Shown here: positions 1 to 16,537 of the stretch, piece by piece | Numbering within the stretch: the first letter of the stretch is position 1 | How the letters are laid out: each line of letters begins with the position of its first letter | Translations under genes and position numbers: made by a program | Notes under the pieces: model-generated | Told to the model about the DNA's origin: nothing | Database searches by the model: none | Seen by the model: only the letters and a program-made list of their open reading frames with translations | DNA from: Strigamia acuminata | Lineage: Eukaryota; Arthropoda; Chilopoda; Geophilomorpha; Linotaeniidae | Assembly: GCA_949358305.1 (NCBI GenBank) | Contig: OX442316.1 | Coordinates: 15,872,001-15,936,000 of the forward strand | DNA length: 64,000 bases | Reading direction: 5' to 3'

Positions 1-1149
1 ACGCTTTGGACAAGTTGGAATGCGTAGCTCAAGAATGCCCTTCACTTATATTAGCAGGTTGAAAGTTATAGAGTTGGACAATTGTAATGTTTGATGCTCT
101 TTTTGTCTAAAAGGAACCTAAAAATGCATTTTATATTTCATAAAATGCGTATTATGTGCCAGAAATGCATTTTTGTATGCAAAAAAATGCATTTTATATT
201 CAAAAAATGCATATTATGTTCAAAAAAATGCATATTATGTTCAAAAAAATGCATATTATGTTCAAAAAAATGCATATTATGTTCAAAAAATGCATATTAT
301 GTTCAAAAAAATGCATATTATGTTCAAAAAAATGCGTATTATGTTCAAAAAAATGCATATTATGTGCCAAAAGTGCATTTTATGTGCAAAAGATCCATTT
401 CTTGGTAGGTACAGTGCAATCTATAAGCAAAAAATGCATTTCTCGGTTGGTTAGTGCAATTTATATGCAAAAAATGCATTTTAACTTAAGTTGTTTCATT
501 TTTGGACCGAAAAAGTGCATTCATGTGCCAAAAAAAAGTTCTTTGCACTTGAAATGCATTTTCTATTCTTTTCTAAAATAATTTTTATTCTTTTTCCAGA
601 ATTTGTGGACCTTTTCCCGGATTACAATATTGCCTCATTACCTTTCACAGTCTTAACACTAAGCCAGAAAACCAAAAAGGATATGAGCGAATGGAACGAA
701 GAGGTAGACACGGAACGAGAGGAACTCATGACAAATGTACATAACACCGATTTCATGAAAATTACACGATCTAATGATTATTTCTTACAGTTTGTAAGCG
801 TAGCTGAAAAAATGTGCGAAACTTTACGCATCGCTGGATTTTGGGCCGATTTTATCGATCCGTTCTCCGGAAAACCCGTACGATTTGTTTTTTACGTTTT
901 TCGTGTTTATTCTGGAAAATAAATTAACTCTGATTATGTTTAATTTAGTTTTTGGGACCGCACACAAACGCCACCATGTTTGAAACGGATGAACGCTACG
1001 GCTATTTTGGATTTACGGTAGAAGACTTGGGATGTTGCAAAGTGATTAAACATCATCTGTGGGGTTCGCACGCTTTTGTTGGCTGTATATTTACAAATGC
1101 ACCTGTTAATGATCCGTTTTTGAAATCGTTGCTTTCGGCTGGTAAATGA
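1..1149 (+). CDS. MMADHC: MMADHC (cobalamin trafficking protein CblD), 3' part
   Basis: CblD binds the MMACHC-cobalamin complex and routes vitamin B12 to cytosolic methionine synthase or mitochondrial methylmalonyl-CoA mutase. The gene enters from the left edge, so the 5' exons are missing. Exons seen: 1-57, 600-736, 791-877 and 949-1149 (TGA at 1147). All introns are GT-AG and all phases join. Recognisable blocks, in order, are [63 protein letters not shown] and [18 protein letters not shown]. They follow human MMADHC through to its C-terminus. The 543-base first intron holds a minisatellite; the next two are 54 and 71 bases. A possible alternative last exon near 2011 was considered and not adopted. 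Confidence 0.93.
181..380. repeat. Minisatellite in MMADHC intron
   Basis: About ten copies of a 20-21 base unit of the form AAAAAATGCATATTATGTTC lie head to tail inside the MMADHC intron. Degenerate ATGCAT-bearing copies continue to about 560. The array stays open in all three forward frames, which explains the short Cys/Lys-rich open frames here. Confidence 0.9.
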
Positions 1150-1288
1150 TGAGACTGAATTTAAAATTTTTAGTTTATATTTTTAATTTTACTAGTAAAA
1201 AATTTAAATAATGTATAATATCTCAAAATAATGATGTGTATTAATTATGAACGTGTGTAATGAGTCAAAGTTGCGCGGAACAAGTTGA

Positions 1289-1294
1289 AAATAA
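1289..1294 (+). terminator. Candidate MMADHC polyadenylation signal
   Basis: An AATAAA hexamer lies about 140 bases after the MMADHC stop codon. It is the first canonical signal downstream. Confidence 0.5.
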
Positions 1295-1392
1295 AATTTT
1301 ATTTTGACACTTGAAAAATGGTGATCGAATTTTATCCTAGTAATAGTAAATGAAGTCGTTTAAACAAATGTAAATCGTTTGTTTTACATGTA

Positions 1393-1780
1393 AAATGACT
1401 GACAATTGTCGGTTTTAGATGTAAAACGAGTGAATCGTTGTTTTTTTTATGTAAAATACGAGTAAATCGTTGATTTTAAATGTAAAATACGAGTAAATCG
1501 TTGATTTTAAATGTAAAATACGAGTAAATCGTTGATTTTAAATGTAAAATACGAGTAAATCGTTGATTTTAGATGTAAAATACGAGTAAATCGTTGATTT
1601 TAGATGTAAAATACGAGTAAATCGTTGATTTTAGATGTAAAATACGAGTAAATCGTTGATTTTAGATGTAAAATACGAGTAAATCGTTGATTTTTAGATG
1701 TAAAATACAAGTAAATCGTTGATTTTAAATGTAAAATACGAGTAAATCGTTGATTTTAGAAGTAAAATACGAATAAAACG
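1393..1780. repeat. 31-base minisatellite downstream of MMADHC
   Basis: About a dozen tandem copies of a roughly 31-base unit containing AAATGTAAAATACGAGTAAA and then TCGTTGATTTT. The middle copies are nearly identical, suggesting recent expansion or homogenisation. Confidence 0.9.
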
Positions 1781-1789
1781 TTATAAACT

Positions 1790-3640
1790 TTATTTACACG
1801 TAAAAAAAGCAATTTCACCACACGTAATAATTGAATTACACTTATTAAACCACTTTATTATCATGTTCATTGTCGATTTTTACATTTACATGCAAAGAAA
1901 ATCACGTTTGGTGGCGCGTTTTGCGCCATTTTGAAAATGTTTAAAAACGTTCAAAGAAATGCACACTTTTTGGCGAATTTATAATTTATTATTTCATAAT
2001 TGTTACAGGACATGAAGCAGAAAGCTGCAGATTTCATTTTCAAACAGTACTAGTTATATTAGAAACACTAACGTAAAAATATAAGAAACATTAGAAAATC
2101 AAATCGAAGCATCTGAATATATAACCAACTTTTGTTTAAACACCAACCGCCGCCACACCGCATACATCAACAACAAATGAGTATGCAAAATGTGTTATTT
2201 GGTCAGTTTATTTTTATTCCTTCTTTTTAAATTTAAAAATTCAAATTTATCTTTCAGTTTTAAGTATCACATCTAAAAAAAAAAAAAAAAAAAAAAAAAA
2301 TATGCAATTATTTTCTTTTTTCTTTCCTTTTTCTTGCAGTAAAATTTGCATTTAGTGCTAATATTACACGGATATTTTTGCAATAGAAGTACATCACCAA
2401 AAAATGTAAAACACACATGAAATGTTTCAATGAATTCCAATGATTTTTTGTTTTGTTTTTCCGTGGCCAAAAAAAAAAAAAAAAAAAAAAAATCAAGTCA
2501 TGGTAGTAAAAATTCATTATTATTATTATTTTTTTGTAATTAATGAATTAAATTAAAATAAATAAAAAAACAACAACAAACAAATGTAACAAACCTAAAA
2601 AAAAAATAATTTATACCCAAAAAAAAAAAAAAATGAAAAATCTTTCCGCATTTGGCGGCAAAATAAACTATTACAATCGAATTTATTATTAATTTTTATA
2701 AAATAAAAAAAAAATAATAAAAAAACCTAAATTTTTTTGTTTTAAGTATTTGATTGCAGATCAGTGGGTCACCAATTCTAGTAAAATTCATAATTGAAAA
2801 ATATTATTTTAAAGAGAGGAAAATGTCATTCCAACTACATTTAAATACATATATGTATAATAATAGGAGATATTATATAAACTTCTACAAGCGGAAAAAA
2901 TTAAGCCTTTTTTTTTTTCTTCTTTTCTTTTTTCTATAGTTTTACAGTACTCAACAAATATTCGCACAGTTGTTTCAAAGTAAAATAATTATATTTATCT
3001 TTATGCACAATATTTGCAACAGTGGGAGTGAAACTGTATCGAAATAAAAAAAAACAAATTTCCCTAAAAAAATCTTTAAATTTTTTTTTAAATTTCGCGC
3101 CATTGGGACCACTTAATTTGAACGGTAGAAACTAAGTCTACGGTCAGTTAGCGGTTCAATTATCGTTCGATAATTTTGGGAAACAATTTCCAGGCTTGAA
3201 TTGCAACAATCGGAACTATAAACCGGAGGATTTCGCGTTTTTAGACAAGGAGAATTCATTTAATGCATTTTGGTATCGGTTTTAGCGGTAAATTTAGCTG
3301 CCAGAACTGAGAAAGAGAGAGAGAGAAAAGCGGAGAATTAAGGAAATAAGGATCAAAATAAATCACACTACAATTTGCAATCAAAATAGTTTTAAGTTAA
3401 TCTCCCACTTGCACTGGTACAAATATTTGAAAAACAAACATGTGATGAATCGTATTATCCTAGATTGCAGTGTCCACAATGTCAACAAGACACGAAGCAC
3501 ACACACTTGTTCTACTAACTGCTCGCTGTGCAATCATCAAGTTTTTAGACTTGCTTTAACTGAAAAGAATTAAACGACAGAAAATGAGAAGTGTATCGAA
3601 GAAAACTCGCACTGAATCAGGGTCGTGCATGCCATGCACG
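1790..3640. other. Intergenic AT-rich stretch, no gene seen
   Basis: I see no convincing coding sequence. There are homopolymer A runs near 2275-2300 and 2469-2491, an AAATAAA-rich zone at 2520-2740, and a GA-rich patch near 3313-3330. Part of this is presumably the 3' UTR of MMADHC from the left and of the kinesin gene from the right. Confidence 0.6.
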
Positions 3641-3664
3641 TTTTTGCACGTAAAACCAGTCTTT

Positions 3665-4245
3665 TTCTGCATTTAAAAATGCATTTTGGTGCTTTAAACT
3701 GCAATATTTTGAATAAAACTTTTTTCTTGCATAAAAATGAATTTTGGTTCATAAAAATGCATTTTGGTTCATAAAAATTAATTATTTTCTTGCATAAAAA
3801 TGCATTTTGGTTCATAAAAATGCATTTTGGTTCATAAAAATTAATTATTTTCTTGCATAAAAATGCATTTTGGTTCATAAAAATGCATTTTGGTTCATAA
3901 AAATGCATTTTGGTTCATAAAAATTAATTATTTTCTTGCATAAAAATGCATTTTGGTTCATAAAAATTAATTATTTTCTTGCATAAAAATGCATTTTGGT
4001 TGATAAAAATGCATTTTGGTTCATAAAAATGCATTTTGGTTCATAAAAATTAATTTTTTTCTTGCATAAAACTGCATTTTTGCTTTAAAAGTGCATAATT
4101 TTTGCGTTAAGGATGCAATTTCGTGTATAATTTTGCATAAAAATACATTTTCGTGCATAATTTTTGCGTTAAGGATGCAATTTCGTGCATAATTTTGCAA
4201 AAAAAACATTTTCGTGCATAATTTTTGCATGAAAATGCATTTTGT
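3665..4245. repeat. Minisatellite downstream of kinesin stop
   Basis: Tandem units built on CATAAAAATGCATTTTGGTT alternate with a variant ending in TTAATTATTTTCTTG. They grade into a related GTGCATAATTTTTGCG unit from about 4085. The array sits about 50 bases past the kinesin stop codon, so it is probably transcribed in the 3' UTR. Confidence 0.88.
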
Positions 4246-4291
4246 CTCACGACCTTGACTTTATCCAAATGTGTGCATGTTTACTCATAAT

Positions 4292-10506
<6,215 letters not shown>

Positions 10507-11800
10507 TTCGATATTCGGAGCGAAAAACTGAAATACGAAGGCAGATCGTCAGCAAATCAATTGCGATTCAAGACACTACTAAAGCAGCACAAAATGGCCG
10601 CCATGTTTTTCTTCATAGAAAATGGATCTGTCCGGCGAATGTCGAGTTCATGCCGAATTAAATTGCTTTCGGATTTTTTTCCGCTTTCCGCGGATGCAAA
10701 ACTGTTCACTCTAGCACGGATATTTGCGCGATCGTCGCTGTGGTTATGCCTAGCTCCAAATACACAGGCGGTTTCCAACATCGATCAGCAGCGAGAACTT
10801 ATGCTGACATTTTTCGGCGCGATGTATCATGGGTCATGCCCAGCTGCGACATGACGTCAGACTATGATGTGGAAGTGGGTTATGCAGGGAAGAAGGGCGC
10901 AACTATGGCTATAGTTCTTGTTGGGATTACGGGAATGTTGAGGGGTTTTTTGGTTTTTTTAGGGGGTTTCGGGGTTGGTTTTTGGGGGGATTTGTGTGAA
11001 TTTGAATAAAATGTTTTGTTTTGTTTTATGGTTTTTATTTTTATGATTTAGTTGAGGTTTTTGTTGTGTTTTTTAATTTTTTTTAATTTCTCGGACGTAG
11101 TTAGTCGAGCGATTCTGCAGTGCGTCGTTGACTCGGACGAGGTCGCTGACCGAGTTTAAATGTTGAAAAATTCGAAATTAAGCGTATAATTCTTGAGTGT
11201 ATGGTTTAATAAATGTAATAAAGTAAATAAACACCAGAAAATAAATAAATTTCAAGTATGAAACGTGTTTTTGGTGACTGTAAGTCCACAAAGCTTGGCA
11301 ACAACACAAAACCAGTCGATTAAAGTTGATATTTGAACACTAAAGAATTAAATTAGTAGAACGAATTACATATTTAAAAAAAAATTTAAAATGATGAACT
11401 TGGAATTTTTATGTAATCGTTTAATATCAACATTGAAAACAAATCAAATTTGTAAATAAAATAAAATAAAAGGCGGCCATTTTTTTTGGTTACAAAATGA
11501 TTTTCAAGGTCTTTCTTTATATATACATAAAAAAAACTAATCTAATCTTATAAATTTATAATTGTAGTATGTCTTTATTAATGGCCGACAGGAGGGTCAG
11601 CCAAAAGCAAAAGGGCAAAGAAATAAAGTGCATTGACTTGTTTTTGCCATCAAATATTAATTGAAATCGATTTTTTTTCTTTAATTTTCTTTTATTTCCG
11701 TCTTGATTTTTTAATACACAGAAATTCGGGAATATTTATTAACAATTTAACATCCGAATATATTTTTTTTGTTCTATTTTGATCGGATTAACAAGATGAA
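10507..11800. other. Kinesin upstream region and beta-galactosidase 3' flank
   Basis: No gene found. A CRE-like TGACGTCA palindrome lies at 10852-10859, about 350 bases upstream of the kinesin start. A plus-strand open frame at 10339-10854 is antisense to kinesin exon 1 and its leader and has no recognisable content. The rest is AT-rich. Confidence 0.5.
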
Positions 11801-12559
11801 TTACAACCATTTGAAAGAAAAAGTATCGGAATACGGCGTCGTCGAATTAATAAACGGCGTGTCAACAAATTCAACTGCACACGAGTCGTCAAAAGTGTTA
11901 AAACACGGCGCATGTTCCAATTCCAGTAGAATTAATACATTTTCACTCGGATACGGTTTCAGGAATGATTTAGGAATGTAAAGAGTGTTTTGTGGACCTA
12001 CGATTGGCCAATAACGGCCCAAATTGATGCCATTTATGAACGCAACACCCTAGAAATGATAAAAAATCAATTTAAAACATATAAAAAAAATTGTCTTTCA
12101 ATTTTAAATTACTTTGTGCCATCCCGTGACGTTTAAGTAAGTGTCCAGTGGAAACGAGTCGTTATTTGGAGCGCTGAACGAGCCTCGGAACAGCCCTGGA
12201 GTATATGCTCGATCGTTGGCTAGATATCGTGGCGCGGCCGGGATAAAATCGAACCCAGAGTTGTTAAATGGCAGTGACGTCATTGTCCAGTTGGTTATAA
12301 TTTTTCCACCTAGTGTCACATTGGATAATAAACCCTAAAATAAAAATAAAATAATCAATTAATTAAAATATGCATAATAAAATTATCAATTTGATTTCGC
12401 TTCACTTTTTGATCCGCCAATCCACTGGCGAAACAAACGCGGCCCATATTCTCTACGAGTAGCGAAAGTTTTTCTCCATTTTGGATTTTTATGGGCAAAG
12501 TAGAAATACTGTCTTCCCGACTTAAGATGCCCACAGGAAGCTAGAAACAAACAAACAAA

Positions 12560-12606
<47 letters not shown>

Positions 12607-14596
12607 AATTTGTGTTTTTTTTACTTCTTCGACGAAAATAATCGCTCGGTCGTGAATTATTTTGATTTCTAAAATTACTGGGTCCATGAATTGGCCGGAA
12701 ACAGTGGTCTCGTATAGCACAAATCCATAAGCCTGTTGATTAATTAATTTTATTTTTTTTTTTAAAATTAAAATTGGAATTAAAATGAATTTTCTAATTT
12801 TCTAACTTGTCCCAAGGATTCAAACGTCACGGGGTAATAACTATTCGTCGGTTCCCGCGAGCGTAAATCAGTCAAAACATCAAAAACAGATCCAATCTGC
12901 ATGTGATAATAATTATTATTTATATTTTATATTTTTAATTAGTTTAATCATCATACGGGATTCATTTGGACGGCACCGTATGCATATTTTGGTATTGGTT
13001 TTGGTGGCGGACCTGGCGGTAGTTTTGCGTACTAAAAAAAATTTAAAAAAATTAAAATTAAAATTATTTGAATTATTCTAGCACTTACCATAGAAATAAC
13101 ATTTCTAATGGCTAAATATTTATGAGTCAAATCTCCAGCTTCGGAAATCGGAGCGTTGTAGTCGTACGATGTTGGCACCGCCATATAATTTGGCTGCAAA
13201 TTGGCGCCGCTCGTGAAACCAAAATTCGTTCCTCCGTGAAACATATATCTAAATATACAAAAAAAATAAATACAATAAATAAATAAACGTTGCGATAATT
13301 TAAAACGAGAAATAATTCCATCACATGTTAACTGAAGCGTTTTTCCACAACATCGCATTCAACGTTATGAGCGTTTGGAACACATCCGGGTTTGCGTGCG
13401 GGTAGCCCCAATGGTCCAACCAACCGGGATAATATTCCGAATTAACCAATGGACCTTTCGGTTGGTGGTTTCGTTGCACGCGAAAAGCATCCGTTATGTT
13501 TGTTCCTAAAATAAAAAAAAGTAAAAAATCGATTTAAAATTAAATCTTTGTTTAGAAATAAATTTTGCGTTCTACCGGGTCCGAAATCAACAGTTGCATA
13601 AACTCCTTCGATTTTTCCACATTTTACGTATTGGTCCCCCGCGCCGTCGGTAGTAAATAAAATGACGTCATCGCCTAAAAGCGAGCGATGCAGATCACGT
13701 AGATGAGTAGTGTAATCGAAATCGCAAGCAGGAAAACTTCCATATTCATTTTCCACCTTTAAAAAAAATAAATTTATTCCAAATTTTTAATTTTTTGATC
13801 TTTTTTTTTTACTTGAACGGAAATAATTGGTCCGCCATTTGCATACAAGTACGGTTTAACCATCGGCATGACTTTATTAAACCACGAATCGACATATTTG
13901 ATGTAACCTAAGATAAATTATTAAAGAATAAATTATAAAATGCACAAATGAACATCATTTTCTTCCATACTTGGGTCGTTCGTGCGCATCGCGATGTTGG
14001 GATTTTTTTCCAACAACCAAAATGGCAAACCGCCCTAAAAATTCAAACGAAAATCAACAAAAATCCATTTTTAAAGCCTTTAAACACATTTACCATGTCC
14101 CTTTCAGCGTCTATATACGGTCCCGGTCTTAGAATCACTAACAAACCCACTTTTTGCGCGAGTTTTATAAAACTAACCAAATCTAAGTTATCCCTAAAAT
14201 CGTATTTGCCCGGAAAAGGTTCGTGTTGACTCCAGTCGATGTAACTGAATGAAAAACCCAAAAAATTAAAATAATTAATAAAAAAACCAAAAAAATCACA
14301 TCATCACGTTTGAACGGCATTCAATCCTGCGTAAACCATCCTCTCCATGCGATCCAACCAGTAAATTCTCGGCACTCGGAAATAATGCATCGACCCAGAG
14401 ATGTAGCGAAAGGGGCGGCCATCTTTCAAAAACTGATCGTTTTCGTAGTCAACAACGAAGGATCTCCGAGCCGAAACCTAACAAAAATCCAACTAGTCTT
14501 AAATCTACACAACAAAACAAATTTCTACATTCTTACCGCTTGAAACGACTGAAAACTAAGCGCAAAAACACACGCAATTGCAATTAAAGGCGACAT
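11801..14596 (-). CDS. GLB1: Beta-galactosidase (GLB1-like, GH35)
   Basis: Lysosomal or secreted glycosidase removing terminal beta-galactose from glycolipids and glycans. 646 residues (human GLB1 has 677). Exons: 14596-14537, 14477-14308, 14244-14094, 14034-13971, 13907-13813, 13756-13576, 13505-13325, 13248-13089, 13031-12957, 12896-12807, 12732-12625, 12540-12406, 12334-12113, 12049-11801. Exon 1 encodes a hydrophobic signal peptide. The acid/base Glu lies in VENEYGS and the nucleophile Glu in [10 protein letters not shown]. Other family blocks are [31 protein letters not shown] and [10 protein letters not shown]. Human GLB1 has CAEWEM after PGPYI; here it is DAERDM, so the Cys is absent. 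The upstream neighbour PIGP is only 108 bases away. A splice-acceptor-like TGCACAG ends 13 bases before the ATG. Confidence 0.96.
12551..12606. repeat. (AAAT)n microsatellite
   Basis: About 13 copies of AAAT in the intron between beta-galactosidase exons 12 and 11. Confidence 0.95.
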
Positions 14597-14669
14597 TTGA
14601 TGCTGATGTCTGTGCAGTAACGAGATAACAAAACACAGATTAGAACCAACAAATCTTATCAAAAACGAG

Positions 14670-14675
14670 TTTATT
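14670..14675 (-). terminator. Candidate PIGP polyadenylation signal
   Basis: AATAAA on the minus strand, 30 bases past the PIGP stop and before the beta-galactosidase start. PCC1, upstream of PIGP, has no such hexamer in its 45-base spacer. Confidence 0.45.
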
Positions 14676-14704
14676 TATAAAATATATACAATTTTCCGAT
14701 CGAA

Positions 14705-15079
14705 TCACGAGTTTAAATACAAATGACGACAAACTTGAGATATTGGTATATCACTTTCGTGCTTAATTTCGCGATTAATGTCGCAAAATCGACTGTAATC
14801 GTCCTGTACCGCGTTAATCGAGTTCAAAGATGGCGTTATCATCATATTGTAGCCGGGTAACATGCAATACACGAGTGTTATCGTTGCGGTGCATATAAAT
14901 ACGGGCACAGCGATGGCCCAGTATTTTTGCGGCCAATACGTTAAACCGATCGAATGCAGCCATTCGTCCGGTACGAAGGCCCAAATGAGATATAAGATGA
15001 GTACGGTTAGTGTGCTCAGGTACATAACAAATCCATATACACTTCGGTCGGGAAGTGGAGCTGGAGAGTGCTTGTTCAT
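14705..15079 (-). CDS. PIGP: PIG-P, subunit of GPI-GlcNAc transferase
   Basis: Small ER membrane subunit of the complex that moves GlcNAc from UDP-GlcNAc to phosphatidylinositol, the first step of GPI-anchor synthesis. A single exon of 124 residues, matching the family length. The N-terminus PLPDRSVYGFVMYLST leads into a first membrane segment. Next come the signature WAFVPDEWL and GLTYWPQKYWA, then a second membrane segment and the NMMITPSLNSI block. All follow human PIGP closely. It lies on the same strand as PCC1 (45 bases upstream) and beta-galactosidase (108 bases downstream). It is one of the few intronless genes here, which raises the possibility of retroposition or of a cluster constrained for compactness. 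Confidence 0.95.
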   Translation of the reverse strand: MNKHSPAPLPDRSVYGFVMYLSTLTVLILYLIWAFVPDEWLHSIGLTYWPQKYWAIAVPVFICTATITLVYCMLPGYNMMITPSLNSINAVQDDYSRFCDINREIKHESDIPISQVCRHLYLNS

Positions 15080-15124
15080 TTTTGTTTTTTGTTAAGTTTG
15101 TTTTGGGCTTGAAATCACCTTTTG

Positions 15125-16219
15125 TTATTTTCCAAATTGTTCGAGGGTTTTGATGACTAGGTTTAGGTGGTCGAAGAAGGAGTTCACCGAGACACGAAGC
15201 GAGCGGGTTTCTTTGGCGGAGAATTCTCTAAAATTGAGAAAATAAAATTAGATTGGCGTTTTGTTTGGAATTTTGACAGTGGTGTAATGACGAGTCGATT
15301 ATTTGAAGATTTTTGAATGGATTTGTTGATCAATTTGCGAAAAATCTAATAAATTTGCGAAAAATCTAATAAATTTGCGAAAAATCTAAAAAATTTGCGA
15401 AAAATGCAAGAAATTTGCGAAAAATGCAAGAAATTTGCGAAAAATCCAAGAAATTTGCGAAAAATCCAAGAAATTTGCGAAAAATCCAAGAAATTTGCGA
15501 AAAATTGAAAAATGCAAGAAATTTGCGAAAAATCCAAGAAATTTGCGAAAAATCCAAGAAATTTGCGAAAAATTGAAAAATTAAAGAAATTTGCGAAAAA
15601 AAATCCAAGCAATTTCTAAAAATCCAAAAAATTTCCTAAACTTTCAAGAAATTTTCTAAAAATCCAAGAAATTTCCTAAACTTTCAAGAAATTTTCTAAA
15701 AATCCAAGAAATTTCCTAAACTTTCAAGAAATTTTCTAAAAATCCAAGAAATTTTTTAAAAATCCAAGAAATTTCCTAAACTTTTTAAGAAATTTCCAAA
15801 AATCATAAATTTTCCAAAATATTTCAGAAAAACTTGAGAAAAATTCGAAAAAATAACAAATTAAAAATTTCGACAAATTTTTACAAATCTGACAAATCCT
15901 CTCAAAAATAATTCCAAATTCCGAGGTTGTTGTTACACCACTTACTCCCAGAATAATTAACAGTAATTATTCTGTGACTCAATTCCAAATGATTACATGT
16001 GCAAATTATTTTTATTCCTTGACAAAATCCTCGTAACTCCACCACGCTTCAATTCGCAATCAACTCTCAACGTATTAAAAGCAATTTCAGCACCTCTTTC
16101 ATCCGGAAATGGCACATCCAGCGATCTAAAAAACAACAAAAAAATTCAACAAAAACAAAACACAAACCCCAAAACAAATAAAATACCTACAAATTAACCG
16201 AATCCTTCATTTCCTCCAT
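15125..16219 (-). CDS. LAGE3: PCC1/LAGE3-like subunit of the KEOPS/EKC complex
   Basis: Pcc1 dimerises KEOPS, which makes the t6A modification at position 37 of ANN-decoding tRNAs. Exons 16219-16191, 16125-15997 and 15227-15125 join to an 86-residue protein, the size of a bare Pcc1 fold. N-terminal beta hairpin: SLDVPFPDERGAEIAFNTL. C-terminal signature: FSAKETRSLRVSVNSFFDHL, then LVIKTLEQFG, matching the LLRISVINFLDQLSLVVRT stretch of human LAGE3. The first in-frame ATG is at 16219, giving MEEMKDSVN; the frame is open further upstream but has no ATG. The 769-base second intron holds a minisatellite framed by inverted ends. The gene is missed by simple frame scanning because the exons are short. 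Confidence 0.9.
15277..15942. mobile_element. Possible MITE-like element enclosing a minisatellite
   Basis: The PCC1 intron carries AGTGGTGTAA near its left end (15278-15287) and the inverse TTACACCACT at 15933-15942. The same ends, longer and perfect, occur in a MED1 intron at 22273-22525, so this looks like a non-autonomous element family with hAT-like termini. No clear target duplication was seen. Confidence 0.45.
15335..15800. repeat. 19-base minisatellite in PCC1 intron
   Basis: About a dozen units AAATTTGCGAAAAATCCAAG are followed by a second set with AAATTTCCTAAACTTTCAAG. It produces Phe-rich antisense open frames that are not genes. Confidence 0.92.
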
Positions 16220-16537
16220 TACTTCCTCCCACGTTGCACCGCCGGAACAAACGGAACTACAACCAAACCAGGAAAAACCAATCCACCAACCGATCCTAAT
16301 GACGCACGAACAATCCCAATCCACCCTCCCCACCGACCTTTTATGACGCACGCTCCCCAACCGGTTACTGCATAAATAGATCCCACGTACCAGACATGAC
16401 ACTTCCTCTCGAGTCAGCGATTGTCTTAACCGAGTGACCCTGTGGAAGTTTTCTCATATGTTGCTGCTTTCTAATCAATCCTAATTACCAATCCCGTTCC
16501 AGCGAGGCGATTATCGCGCTTAACCAAACGATTTGAA
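16220..16537. promoter_or_regulatory. Bidirectional promoter region PCC1/ARL5
   Basis: Only 318 bases separate the start codons of the divergent genes PCC1 (-) and ARL5 (+). The region is less AT-rich than the flanks. No TATA box in a convincing position was seen. Confidence 0.55.

Noticed and set aside
181-380. CRISPR-like direct repeats
   Set aside because: Units are head to tail without unique spacers, and the host is a eukaryote. The same holds for the other arrays.
91-581. Cys- and Lys-rich small proteins in three frames
   Set aside because: All are readings of the ATGCATATTATGTTC array in the MMADHC intron.
2011-2080. Alternative last exon for MMADHC after an acceptor near 2010
   Set aside because: It would add an unconserved tail across a minisatellite. 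The model ending at 1149 matches the family C-terminus in length.
2273-2500. Poly-A runs as tails of retroposed elements
   Set aside because: No target duplications or reverse-transcriptase-like sequence nearby; homopolymer runs are common throughout this AT-rich DNA.
15346-15612. Phe-rich proteins on the minus strand
   Set aside because: They are translations of the AAATTTGCGAAAAATCC minisatellite in the PCC1 intron.
16219-16402. A longer N-terminus for PCC1
   Set aside because: The frame is open upstream but has no ATG, and the Pcc1 core starts right after the chosen Met.
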